This document shows, piece by piece, positions 54,228 through 63,518 of a stretch of 64,000 nucleotides of DNA. Within the stretch, counting starts at the first letter, position 1; every line of letters starts with the position of its first letter. Made by a program: the position numbers and the translations under genes. The stretch spans positions 1 through 64,000 of the forward strand of contig JARLGX010000003.1 of assembly GCA_031292575.1 (NCBI GenBank). The letters are read 5' to 3'. The notes beneath the pieces were generated by a model, which did not search any database, was not told where the DNA came from, and saw nothing but the letters and a program-made list of their open reading frames with translations. The DNA is from Paludibacter sp. (lineage in GTDB: Bacteria > Bacteroidota > Bacteroidia > Bacteroidales > Paludibacteraceae).

Positions 54228-56249
54228 ATGAGCCCACTTGATTTAAACAAGGATCCTGAAATCGTACAAAGCGTAACTTCTGAAGTATCTAATACAACAG
54301 GAAACTCCAACGTTGTTGATAATATTGAAGTAACAAATGATACTCAAGTAATTGAATCCGTTGAAGTACCTGAAATTACAACAGGAACTGAAGTTACTCC
54401 TGAAATTAAAGAAACTGACGTTACAGAATCAGTTGTAGAAACAGAAAAAATTAGCGAATCAGTTACCGTAGCACAACATGAAAAAAGCTTGGAAACAGAA
54501 GTTGTAAAACAACCTGAAGTAGTAAAATCAGCCAAACCCGATTACAATTTAAATACGAAAGCGGAATTGATTGAAGCTCTTAAGTTGCTTATAAACAAAG
54601 AAGTGGATGCAGTAAAAGATGAGGTGGAAACTATCAAACAATTATTTTATAAGAAATCAAAAGCAGAAATTGAAGAACATAAAAAGTCTTTCATTGACAA
54701 TGGTGGAGATGAAGTTGAATTTTTAGCTCCTAAAGATGAATTAGAAGATTCATTTAAAGCTTTGCTGAATGAGTTTAGAGCAAAAAAGGCTGCGTTGATG
54801 GCTCAGGTCGAAAAAGAAAAAGAAACTAATCTGATTCAAAAACAACATTTGTTAGGACAAATGAAAGTGTTGGTTGACAGTAATGATGACGTTTCAACAC
54901 ACATTAATGAATTCAGAAACTTGCAACAAAAATGGAGATCAATAGGTCAGGTGCCTGCAAGTGCTTCAACTGAACTTTGGAAACAATATAATCTTTATCA
55001 GGAATCTTTTTGGGACTTGATAAAAATAAATAATGAACTTCGGGAATACGATTTCAAAAAAAATCTGGAATCGAAAACCTTACTTTGCGAAGCAGCTGAG
55101 AAACTGGCAGATGAAACAGACGTTATTTCTGCTTTTCAACAATTGCAAAAACTACATGAGGAATGGCATGATTTAGGTCCGGTTGCCCGCGAAATACGGG
55201 AACAAATCTGGAACCGCTTCAAAGAAGCATCTACAGCCATAAATAAAAAACATCAATCCTATTTCGACACCGTTCGCAAACTTGAAGATGAAAACTTCGA
55301 AGCTAAAAATGCATTGTGTGAAAAAATTGAAGCATTCGATTTCAGTAACCTGAATAACTATAAGGCATGGGACGATGCAACAAAAATTGTTTTAGCATGG
55401 CAAGAAGAGTGGAGAACGATTGGCTTTGCACCCCGCAAAATAAATCAAAAAATATTTGACCGTTACCGCAAAGCTTGTGATGCCTTTTTTGCAGCAAAAG
55501 GTGAATTCTACAAAGAAACAAAAAACGAATTGACTCAAAATGCTGACAAGAAAAAAGCTTTATGTGAAAAAGCAGAAGCTTTAAAAGACAGTGTTGAATG
55601 GAAAGAGACTGCTGATAAACTGATTCAATTACAGAAAGAATGGAAAACAATCGGTCCGGTTGCTAAAAAATATTCCGACGAACTGTGGAAACGATTCATT
55701 ACAGCTTGCGATTTCTTCTTTGAGCAAAAAAATAAGAGTACATCAGGTCAACGAAATGTAGAAGCTGAAAATCTGGCTAAAAAGAAAGAATTGATTGCCA
55801 AAATTGCTGCATTCGAAAAAACCGAAAATTCCTCCGAGTCGCTTGCAGCCATACGTGCCATGATGGCCGAATGGAATACTCTCGGACATGTTCCTTTCAA
55901 AGAAAAAGATAAAATTTACAAAGAATATCGCGAAGCTGTGGATAAGCAATTTGAAGCTTTGAACGTAGATTCTTCAAACCGCCGCATGGATTCTTTCCGC
56001 AATAACCTGAAAGATATGAGTGGCAAAGGAGAAAATAAACTTTACCGTGAACGTGAAAAGCTTATGCGTGCTTATGAACACCTGAAATCGGAAATTGCAA
56101 CATACGAAAACAATATCGGGTTCTTTTCATCTAACTCCAAAAAAGGTGGTGGACTGATTAAAGAAATGGAACGTAAAATTGAGGCACTAAAAGATGAAAG
56201 TAAATTGATTGAACAAAAAATTAATTTGATTGACGAAAACATCGAATAA
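54228..56249 (+). CDS. DUF349-repeat protein
   Basis: A 673-residue, highly charged helical protein. The first 110 residues are acidic and low in complexity (many Glu, Val, Thr). Several DUF349 repeats follow, each with the W-x-x-x-G pattern (QKWRSIGQVP, EEWHDLGPVA, EEWRTIGFAP, KEWKTIGPVA, AEWNTLGHVP). The C-terminus is a long coiled coil with SSNSKKGGGLIKEMERKI. Function is not established for this family in Bacteroidota. The frame opens at a TTG at 54222; the ATG at 54228 is used. Confidence 0.88.
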   Translation: MSPLDLNKDPEIVQSVTSEVSNTTGNSNVVDNIEVTNDTQVIESVEVPEITTGTEVTPEIKETDVTESVVETEKISESVTVAQHEKSLETEVVKQPEVVKSAKPDYNLNTKAELIEALKLLINKEVDAVKDEVETIKQLFYKKSKAEIEEHKKSFIDNGGDEVEFLAPKDELEDSFKALLNEFRAKKAALMAQVEKEKETNLIQKQHLLGQMKVLVDSNDDVSTHINEFRNLQQKWRSIGQVPASASTELWKQYNLYQESFWDLIKINNELREYDFKKNLESKTLLCEAAEKLADETDVISAFQQLQKLHEEWHDLGPVAREIREQIWNRFKEASTAINKKHQSYFDTVRKLEDENFEAKNALCEKIEAFDFSNLNNYKAWDDATKIVLAWQEEWRTIGFAPRKINQKIFDRYRKACDAFFAAKGEFYKETKNELTQNADKKKALCEKAEALKDSVEWKETADKLIQLQKEWKTIGPVAKKYSDELWKRFITACDFFFEQKNKSTSGQRNVEAENLAKKKELIAKIAAFEKTENSSESLAAIRAMMAEWNTLGHVPFKEKDKIYKEYREAVDKQFEALNVDSSNRRMDSFRNNLKDMSGKGENKLYREREKLMRAYEHLKSEIATYENNIGFFSSNSKKGGGLIKEMERKIEALKDESKLIEQKINLIDENIE

Positions 56250-56260
56250 AATAAAAAGTA

Positions 56261-56291
56261 AAAAACCTCAACCAAATCGGTTGAGGTTTTT
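56261..56291. terminator. Bidirectional terminator
   Basis: AAAAACCTCAACC (56261-56273) pairs exactly with GGTTGAGGTTTTT (56279-56291) around a 5-nt loop. It lies 11 nt after the DUF349 stop codon and on the downstream side of the converging receptor gene. Confidence 0.85.
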
Positions 56292-56367
56292 TATTGATTG
56301 GACTACTATGATTCTAAAGTTATTCTTCCAACATAATTATATTATTGAAGTTTTCCTTACAATCAAT

Positions 56368-58821
56368 TTACTGCCCACCTCCACCCGATTGACTTCCACC
56401 TTTTACATCGTCGTTCTCAATGGTTTTGGATACTTTTTTAATCTGGTCTTTCAACTCACCAAACCTGTAACTGACTGACAAACCAAACGACTGTGCTTTA
56501 TATGATTGCGTATAATCCTCTCTGTAATCGGCAGTTTGTAAATAACCAGAATAAAATTTTCTTTCAGGGAAAGGATTCCTGGCTGAAAGCGAAACATTTA
56601 ATTTCTTTTTCAGGAAATCGCGTGATACTGACAGACCATAATAATAAAACGCTGAACTCTGACCTTGTAAGTTAATTCTCGCTGAATAATAACCACCATA
56701 ACCCGAAAGCTTGATTTCTGAAGGCAACGTAAATTCACCATCCAGCGAAACAGAGTAATTAAAACCTTTGTTATTCAAACCACTTCCATCATTAGTTGCC
56801 ATGGACATATAAGCCAAATTACTGTTCAAATTTATCCGAACAGCTTGATTGGGTTGCCAGTTTCCGTACAAGGATAAACCCGTGTACTGGCTTTTTCCGA
56901 TATTCTTATACGTGCTGTAAGTCACCGTGTCATTTAACGATTTGCTAACTCTTTCGATGGAATTATTGGTAAAAGAGGTAAACAAACTGGTATTCAGCGT
57001 AACCTTGGGAGTTATATAACTGTAATCAAACGAAAAAGAGTTATTTATTTCAGGATTCAAATCAGGATTTCCCTGGCTTAGCGAAAACGGATTGGAATTG
57101 TCCAGAAATGGATTCAGATACCAGATGCCCGGGCGGCTGATCCGCTGGGTATAACTTAATTTCAGATTATTTGCATCATTAAATTTATAGTCCAGAGTTA
57201 CCGAAGGAACCAAATTCTTGAAGTTTACATGAAAAGCAGTATCGGTAACTATCACATTTGACCAGGTTTGTTCGTAACGAAGTCCTGCCCGTGCACTGAT
57301 TTTTTTTAGTTTCAACGTATAACTTGCATACGCTCCCAAAATATTCTGGGTTTGGTCAAAATTGTTTTTCGGCTGATTGGGCATGGGTTCCCAGGCATCT
57401 GTTGTAACATTCTGCAGGTAATAGTTATTAATACTGTTGTTTAAACGCAAGATATACTTGACCCCAACATCAATGACATGAATTTTATTAAACGGCTCTG
57501 TATAATCCACCTGAAATGTATGTTCATCACCACTTGCATTGTACAAAATATGCTGATTGTAACTCGTATAATTCAACACCCCGGTTAAGTCAGACGTATT
57601 ATCCGTATTATCGGGTGTATGACTCAATTTATACGAAATGGTAAGAAGCTGTTCCGGCTTTTTAAACGTTCGCTGGTAATCGAGCGACAAATCCATTCCA
57701 CCCCAGGAGTTATTGCTTGAGGTTAATTGTTTGAATGCAGAAATAGTATCTCTCAGAGCATTCATTGAATTTGTGCCTGCATGATCAACTGATTTACTTC
57801 CTCCGTTGTAACCTCCAACCGTCAGACTTATTAAATTTAACGAATCAAATTCGTAACTGGCTTCCAAATTCCCGTAATAAAACCGGTATTCTGCATCCGA
57901 ATTGGCATATTGATGAATATATTTAACCGATTGGGAATTAAAATTAGTCACATTCCGGTCATAGGTCTGCCCATTTTGGCTTTGGTTATTGTAATTCAGG
58001 TTTGCCGTTAAACCGAATTTTCCTTTTTTGGTCGATAAATAAAGACCTTCGTTATAACCACCTCTTGTATTGACCGATGAACGAACCGTTCCGGTAAGTC
58101 CGTTCAGCGAATGGTCCATCACGATATTGATAATACCGCCAACTCCCTCGGCATCGTATTTGGCACCTGGATCGGTAATCACTTCTATGCTTTTTATACT
58201 CGATGCCGGAATGCTTTTCAACACTTGCGATGGATTGTTAGTCATCATACCCGATGCTTTTCCATTCACATAAATCTTGAAGTTAGTTGATCCTTTGAGC
58301 TGAATGTTATCATTACCATCAACCGTCACCATCGGGACTTTCCGTAACATATCCAGTGTATTTGACGATTGTGCTTCGGGATCCGATTTCATATCGTAAC
58401 TGATTTTATCCAAATCGACTTTTACTAACGGTTTTAATGCAGTGACCGTGACTCCGGCCAAATCTTTGGAAGCAGCTGACATGGATATTTTACCCAGACT
58501 CATTGTTTTTTGATCTGAGGCAATGGTAATGTTGCGTGCGTATTTTTTCATACCAACCGATTCAAAACTCAGCATATAATCGCCGGTTTTATTCAATACC
58601 AATTCAAAATTACCTTTGGCATCCGAAGCAACCCGTTTCAGATACACATCGGGGGTAGCAGCAGACGAAACCGAAATGGTAACATACGGAATTGATTCTT
58701 TTGAAACTGAATCCAGTACCAAACCTTTTACTGTGCAACTGACATTGGGAGCAGCCTGAGAGAAGATAGAAATAGTAAACAAACAAAAAAAGATAGCGAT
58801 GATTGACGTTTTTTTATTCAT
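56368..58821 (-). CDS. TonB-receptor-like outer-membrane beta-barrel protein
   Basis: A signal peptide (MNKKTSIIAIFFCLFTISIF) is followed by a carboxypeptidase-like regulatory domain (CTVKGLVLDSVSKESIPYVT). A plug domain with LDMLRKVPMVTVDGNDNIQL and IEVITDPGAKYDAEGVGGI comes next, then a 22-strand-type barrel of the outer membrane beta-barrel family (LSYTQRISRPGIWYLNPF). The C-terminus ends in a Gly/Ser-rich tail rather than a typical final aromatic strand. The ligand is unknown, and no SusD partner is present. Confidence 0.87.
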   Translation of the reverse strand: MNKKTSIIAIFFCLFTISIFSQAAPNVSCTVKGLVLDSVSKESIPYVTISVSSAATPDVYLKRVASDAKGNFELVLNKTGDYMLSFESVGMKKYARNITIASDQKTMSLGKISMSAASKDLAGVTVTALKPLVKVDLDKISYDMKSDPEAQSSNTLDMLRKVPMVTVDGNDNIQLKGSTNFKIYVNGKASGMMTNNPSQVLKSIPASSIKSIEVITDPGAKYDAEGVGGIINIVMDHSLNGLTGTVRSSVNTRGGYNEGLYLSTKKGKFGLTANLNYNNQSQNGQTYDRNVTNFNSQSVKYIHQYANSDAEYRFYYGNLEASYEFDSLNLISLTVGGYNGGSKSVDHAGTNSMNALRDTISAFKQLTSSNNSWGGMDLSLDYQRTFKKPEQLLTISYKLSHTPDNTDNTSDLTGVLNYTSYNQHILYNASGDEHTFQVDYTEPFNKIHVIDVGVKYILRLNNSINNYYLQNVTTDAWEPMPNQPKNNFDQTQNILGAYASYTLKLKKISARAGLRYEQTWSNVIVTDTAFHVNFKNLVPSVTLDYKFNDANNLKLSYTQRISRPGIWYLNPFLDNSNPFSLSQGNPDLNPEINNSFSFDYSYITPKVTLNTSLFTSFTNNSIERVSKSLNDTVTYSTYKNIGKSQYTGLSLYGNWQPNQAVRINLNSNLAYMSMATNDGSGLNNKGFNYSVSLDGEFTLPSEIKLSGYGGYYSARINLQGQSSAFYYYGLSVSRDFLKKKLNVSLSARNPFPERKFYSGYLQTADYREDYTQSYKAQSFGLSVSYRFGELKDQIKKVSKTIENDDVKGGSQSGGGGQ

Positions 58822-58907
58822 TGCAATGGGTTATTTAAATGAGCAATACATACTTCTATTTACAGGATGACTCTGAGACACCCTGTAAATAAAGTGTATT
58901 TTTATAA

Positions 58908-59453
58908 TTATTTTTTAATCGGTTTAGGTTGCAAATATTCCTCCATATTGATGCCTGCGGGCAGCAGTTTCTTTAAAGATTCGGTTGGTCGTAGCCAAAC
59001 AACAACTGTATCTTTTCTGCTTACCAGTTTCGTTTCAGCTATGCATATTGCAACAGGAAGTAATTTCATGTCGGCCGGTAAATTCTCATTATCGAGACTT
59101 TGTTTTCCATGCGGGTCACCTATCAAAAGCGGGTAAAAGTCATTTTTAGTTAGCTCTTTATTTACAAGCAGGCTATCGGTACCATTCTTTGTTTTTAACG
59201 TGTCGGTTGTATTGAAGTGAATGGTCGTAACATAATTATCGTTGTTGCAGACGAAAGCCAAACAAGGATACTTTTCGTTGTCTTGTTTCCAATTTGGATT
59301 TTCATTTTTGTAAAACACCCCTTTTTCATTCAACACAATTCCAAGAGGCTTTAATTGGGCCGCATTCAGGTACAAGTAATCATGTTTCGAAGTTCTGGTG
59401 CAACTGCTTATTGCTCCCAAAAGAATAACAGCAAGAAAAATTTTTGTTTTCAT
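58908..59453 (-). CDS. Hypothetical lipoprotein
   Basis: The signal ends LGAISSC with Cys18 as the lipid-attachment site. The remaining 160 residues are rich in beta-strand-like segments (LAFVCNNDNYVTTIHFNTTD; LVSRKDTVVVWLRPT) and match no family I know. It lies 31 nt downstream of the S41 protease gene and so probably shares its transcript. Function is unknown. Confidence 0.72.
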   Translation of the reverse strand: MKTKIFLAVILLGAISSCTRTSKHDYLYLNAAQLKPLGIVLNEKGVFYKNENPNWKQDNEKYPCLAFVCNNDNYVTTIHFNTTDTLKTKNGTDSLLVNKELTKNDFYPLLIGDPHGKQSLDNENLPADMKLLPVAICIAETKLVSRKDTVVVWLRPTESLKKLLPAGINMEEYLQPKPIKK

Positions 59454-59484
59454 TTTGTTTTAAATTAAATGTGAGTATTTGAGT

Positions 59485-61473
59485 TTAAAAAGATTTATCA
59501 ATTAATCCTAAAGTGAAATTTAGTATTTTATCTTCTTTTTGATATGCATCATCTACAGTTGACTTAATTATATAGTCAGGTATTACTCCACGACCCCATG
59601 GTATTCGGGGAATTCGTTCCTCACTGAATATATCTTTTACTAAAGGCATATACAATTCAAGTCCCGTTTCGCCTAACATTACATTGGCAAACTTTTCTGC
59701 ATTTAATTGATAATAAGTAGAACCCGTTTCCCTGCCAACAATGATTCCCCTGTTATATTTCACCATCAATCCGGCAAAAACCGCCGAAGCAGAGAATGAA
59801 TACTCATTTGTAAGCACATATACTGTTCCTCCAAAATGAATACTATCATTTGGTTTTATGAATTCAAAATGTTCAGTATTTAAGTAATAACCGGTTTTTC
59901 CCTGCACTGAATTATATTCAGGAAAGATATTTCCTGAATTTGTAAAGTTGGAAGTGTATTTAAAGAAATTGTAGGTGTCATTTTTATTCACCATACTTTG
60001 AGAACTCGATTGAAAAGAGGTATTTGCAAAAATTGCAAACAAATTATTCATTACCTCAGTTGAGCCGCCACGATTAAACCTCAAATCAATAATCAGGTTT
60101 TTTATATTTGAAGCAGAAATATCTTTAATAAAATTTCTGATTTCTTCTTCCTCTTTTTGAAGTAAATCGAATGTACCCAACTCCAGATAGGCACATTTAT
60201 CTGTAATTTTTTTTAAAACAAGATTCTTTTTTGTTTTAGCCACATAGTTGATTTCTGGTTCAGGTATATTTGTTTTTGAGAATTTATCAACAATATGCTC
60301 TCCAGTTACAAGCATGATATCCAAAACAAAACCGTCATTAGCCTGGTAAAGTGCACGGTAATATTTCATAAATCCGTTCATCAAAGCTCTTTCTTTCGAA
60401 CTTTCAATAAAACCATCAGAACCATATACTGTATTTTTTACTTTTTTGATTACCAAGCCGGCATCTTCTCCATTAATTTTTGCCACTTCCTTGTCTAAAT
60501 AGGCATTGTATTTATTAATACAACTCACTATTCTTAGCTTACCATCTACTACCCCAAACATAAAAGGGGCTTCCGATTCATCATTCACTTTATATAATGA
60601 GGCTCTTAATGCAGTGTGACTATCTCTCAATGCCAACATAACCGGCAGTAAAAGGTTCCTGAATTCCTCAGAAGTCATAGGCTCTGAAATGTTTCTTTTT
60701 AAGTTTTCAAAAATGCTGTCCATTTTTATTTTCGAAGTATAATCATAAAGTCCTGGATGACCCTCTTCCAATGAATTTCGAAAAATCTGAAAAGCTTTAA
60801 GTAATGAATCGGTTGGGTGTTTGTAGTTTAAATAATTTATTTTACTAACTTTAGGAGGTAAAAAAGTTGTTTTTAATCCAAAAACAGACATAGGATCAAC
60901 CGATTTTGAGGATAAGGAGTGGCTAAAACAAATAGAAGGTGTATCTATTTTCCAGTAACAGTAACCTACTTTTCCAATTACATCACCTTTTTTTAGCAGT
61001 TCACCGGTTTTATATAATTTAGTTGGGCGTAATCCGGAAATAATATAATTCTCACCTTTTGCAATAGCTATTGTTATACTAACAGATATAAATTTAGCAT
61101 TAACCGGCTTATCTTTTTTCGATTTATTAATATAATCAGTAATATCAATTCGCTTCTTTTTATCGAACATATCAATTTCACCTATTCTCTCAACATTGTC
61201 AAAGCTATTTACCATTATGCAATAAGCTAGCGAAGAATGATAAATATAGCTTATACTTATTATTTTCCCATCTTTCGGACATAATACGTTTGTATTTTCT
61301 TTTGCTCCAATTATCAAATTGTCAATATTAAGCTCCTCCCCTATATATTCCTGAGGTTTACTAAGTATAACCTCACCCTGTTTTGCATCCTGAATGGGCC
61401 ATAAAGCAGAACTGTTTTGAGCAAAAGTCATCTCAAGACATAGCAAGAATCCAAATAAGAGGAAAATTCTCAT
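59485..61473 (-). CDS. S41 peptidase with an N-terminal M23-like domain
   Basis: A signal peptide (MRIFLLFGFLLCLEMTFAQ) precedes two parts. Residues about 25-205 look like a LytM/M23 beta fold (KDGKIISISYIYHSS, LKKGDVIGKVGYCYW, CFSHSLSSKSVDPMSVFG), but the usual metal-binding H-x-H is not obvious. Residues about 220-655 form a C-terminal-processing-type S41 peptidase: helical bundle, PDZ-like part, then NLIIDLRFNRGGSTEV and TNEYSFSASAVFAGLM with the candidate nucleophile Ser, and GRETGSTYY. It is predicted periplasmic or surface-exposed. The two-part layout is unusual. Confidence 0.8.
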   Translation of the reverse strand: MRIFLLFGFLLCLEMTFAQNSSALWPIQDAKQGEVILSKPQEYIGEELNIDNLIIGAKENTNVLCPKDGKIISISYIYHSSLAYCIMVNSFDNVERIGEIDMFDKKKRIDITDYINKSKKDKPVNAKFISVSITIAIAKGENYIISGLRPTKLYKTGELLKKGDVIGKVGYCYWKIDTPSICFSHSLSSKSVDPMSVFGLKTTFLPPKVSKINYLNYKHPTDSLLKAFQIFRNSLEEGHPGLYDYTSKIKMDSIFENLKRNISEPMTSEEFRNLLLPVMLALRDSHTALRASLYKVNDESEAPFMFGVVDGKLRIVSCINKYNAYLDKEVAKINGEDAGLVIKKVKNTVYGSDGFIESSKERALMNGFMKYYRALYQANDGFVLDIMLVTGEHIVDKFSKTNIPEPEINYVAKTKKNLVLKKITDKCAYLELGTFDLLQKEEEEIRNFIKDISASNIKNLIIDLRFNRGGSTEVMNNLFAIFANTSFQSSSQSMVNKNDTYNFFKYTSNFTNSGNIFPEYNSVQGKTGYYLNTEHFEFIKPNDSIHFGGTVYVLTNEYSFSASAVFAGLMVKYNRGIIVGRETGSTYYQLNAEKFANVMLGETGLELYMPLVKDIFSEERIPRIPWGRGVIPDYIIKSTVDDAYQKEDKILNFTLGLIDKSF

Positions 61474-61610
61474 GTTATTTGATTTGATTCGAATTATTCT
61501 GTTATAATAATTTTATTTAGTCGTCCCTTCCACCTTAACAGCAATATCCGATTGTCGGGCTTAGTTTCCTCACTCATTCACAACAAAAAACACATTACTT
61601 AGTATAGCAT

Positions 61611-61850
61611 TTAATTCCTTTTCCTTATCCGAAGTATTTCTTTTCGGGTGGGGCAATTGCAAATAACATATTTTCCAAAGTTCAACCTGTAATGGCAAAT
61701 GGCATCGTTGCAATGGACTATGTGAATTTTGCCTTCGAGCAAGCGTTCTAATTTTCCGTTTAGTTTAAAGAATTCATTATCCGCATTTACGCATTCATGT
61801 CCTCTTTTACAATGAATGGTTTCCTTGATTATTTTTTCGTCTATTTCCAT
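61611..61850 (-). CDS. Small Cys-rich protein
   Basis: A 79-residue charged protein with six Cys (14, 20, 47, 52, 64, 66) and several His, in patterns such as CKRGHEC, CNDAIC and CNC that could bind zinc or an iron-sulfur cluster. There is no signal peptide. It has a clean ATG and stop and stands alone in its strand. I do not recognise the family. Confidence 0.55.
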   Translation of the reverse strand: MEIDEKIIKETIHCKRGHECVNADNEFFKLNGKLERLLEGKIHIVHCNDAICHYRLNFGKYVICNCPTRKEILRIRKRN

Positions 61851-62230
61851 GTAAGTTTAAGGGTCACTTTGAAAAATCTGTTTCAGCGTAAGCCAGTTTT
61901 CTTTTTGTGATACAAATGTTTATATTTGGTTAATTTAAACTACGAAAGTAATTGTTATATTTAACTCTTGCTTCAATATAAATGATATTTATGCAATATT
62001 AAATTTTAATAACTTTAAAGTCATAAATACGGAATGAGTTAGATCATCAATCTTTGTTTTTGCAGTTTTTTATTCAGTCGTTACTATCAATCAACCAACG
62101 TTTCGATTTAATTTGAACATATATTTACCGGATAATATTTTTAATCCAATCGGGAGATGTTGTTGTTCAAAACATTGTGTATTTCGGCCAGTAAATAGTA
62201 ACTTTTTCATATCCAAGAGCATCACTTAAA
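61851..62230. other. Intergenic sequence without a gene
   Basis: I see no gene, tRNA or clear regulatory box in this AT-rich stretch, which leads into array B. Confidence 0.4.
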
Positions 62231-62462
62231 CACTCTGGAGTGTTATCGGGTCACTCTAAAGTGTGGCTGAGTCAGTAGCGAGTGTCTAACTCCCACTCTT
62301 TAGTGAGACCGGGGCACTCTTCAGTGGGTCACAAACCTATCAGGAGTGTCTTTGGGTTACTCTTTACCGGGTTCGAGTCAGTCAAGAGTGTTATTGAATC
62401 ATTTTTAAATGGAGTCAGGTGAGACAGGAAAGTCTCATTTATTCTCGAAAGTGTATTCGGCT
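62231..62462. repeat. Array B: 11 units of a 21-bp palindromic repeat
   Basis: Units start at 62231, 62252, 62273, 62294, 62315, 62336, 62358, 62379, 62400, 62421 and 62442: a 21-bp period with a single extra base. Each unit is a 12-bp dyad plus a 9-bp linker. The dyad is CACTC-TG-GAGTG in the first unit, CACTNNNNAGTG in several, and CATTT-TT-AAATG in unit 9, so both arms change together. Stop codons interrupt both strands, so it is not coding. The sequence is unrelated to array A, but the period and design are the same. Confidence 0.8.
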
Positions 62463-62495
62463 CACTTTTTCAATATTCTTCAATAGACTTATTAG

Positions 62496-62536
62496 AAAAA
62501 GTGAGGCTTCAATTTATGAAGCACTCACTTTTAAAA
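62496..62536 (-). terminator. Terminator of the hypothetical gene at 62551
   Basis: On the minus strand AAAAGTGAG and GCTTC pair with GAAGC and CTCACTTTTT around a 7-nt loop, with one unpaired base. The U-run follows the stem, 15 nt past the stop codon. Confidence 0.75.
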
Positions 62537-62550
62537 ATACAAACATAACT

Positions 62551-63021
62551 TTACTTTGTTACTGTATCCGGTTTTGCTTTGGTTTTTTTAAAAAACACAG
62601 ATAGTTGTTCGTAGATTGCACTAAGCCCGGGTATTTTATCTTTGTTTTGCTTAATGGAAGCATACACTTCGAGCGAACTTACCAGTGTATCGCTTCCTAC
62701 AGCGGTGTATGTTTTCTTCACACCTTCCATCAATTCAGTGATTTGATTAAAAATCGGACTCAGGGTTTTAAAAAGTTGGTAATCGCGTATGAATTCTTCC
62801 TTATCGAAGATAGCCGGAAGAATTTCTGGATGCGTTTCGAATACCTGATAAATCTGATCGACAAAAGGAAGATAAGCATTTCCGGGTTTGAACAGCGTGT
62901 TGACTTCGGATTTCTGCAAGGTTGATAAAAAAGGCATCTTATCCTTTGCTGCGGTTAAACTTTGTTGAACTTCGGCTGCATCTGCAGCAGGTAATGTAGC
63001 TGAAATGAGATTCTGAACCAT
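62551..63021 (-). CDS. Hypothetical helical protein
   Basis: A 156-residue soluble protein made almost entirely of predicted helices (AAEVQQSLTAAKDKMPFLST; IRDYQLFKTLSPIFNQITEL; SSLEVYASIKQNKDKIPGLS), with a Lys-rich C-terminus. No signal peptide and no family that I recognise. It has a good start ATG and its own terminator, and its codon use looks like that of its neighbours, so it is probably real. Function unknown. Confidence 0.65.
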   Translation of the reverse strand: MVQNLISATLPAADAAEVQQSLTAAKDKMPFLSTLQKSEVNTLFKPGNAYLPFVDQIYQVFETHPEILPAIFDKEEFIRDYQLFKTLSPIFNQITELMEGVKKTYTAVGSDTLVSSLEVYASIKQNKDKIPGLSAIYEQLSVFFKKTKAKPDTVTK

Positions 63022-63518
63022 TGTAATAGAATTTAATTGTTTATAATTTATTGAGATTAGATAAATTTTAATTCTCAGTACTGAAGTGTAGTTCTACACT
63101 TTATCTTCCGTGAAATTCTTTAATCAAGCGGCACAGTCCTTGCAAAATTTCGGGTTAAATTTGTCTGTCTCTTATATTTAATGCTAAGGTTTTGAGACAT
63201 ATTGCTTGGTTCACTATACTCCATCCGACTGTACCGCCTGTTAAGAAAACATCAGAGATTAATGATGCTGCAATATTATAGCAATTTTAATTAACAATCT
63301 CTCACAAGGCACTACCAAAGCACTCACAAGCTTCTAATATTTGAACTAAAAAACATTAACTAATTATTAACATGTGTATCTTTTTATGTTTTTAAAAAGG
63401 ATTTTTTTAATTGTATTCTATCTTTTCACAAATTAATTGTACTTTTGAAGTGAAAAAACAGCCCTTAAATAGAAAATATTAGAATTTTGTGATAACTATA
63501 TATTGATAACCGAAAATC
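63022..63518. other. Intergenic region upstream of the right-edge gene
   Basis: No gene is seen. The region between two divergent genes holds one good plus-strand promoter box (63440-63447), an inverted repeat GTGTAG/CTACAC near 63086-63099, and otherwise unremarkable AT-rich sequence. Confidence 0.4.
63440..63447 (+). promoter_or_regulatory. Promoter -7 box for the right-edge gene
   Basis: TACTTTTG is an exact match to TAnnTTTG, 71 nt before the start codon at 63519. The nearest TTG upstream (63411-63413) is further away than usual. Confidence 0.45.

Noticed and set aside
62419-62604. 61-residue plus-strand frame
   Set aside because: It runs through array B and the terminator and ends antisense to the 62551 gene; the protein has no gene-like features.
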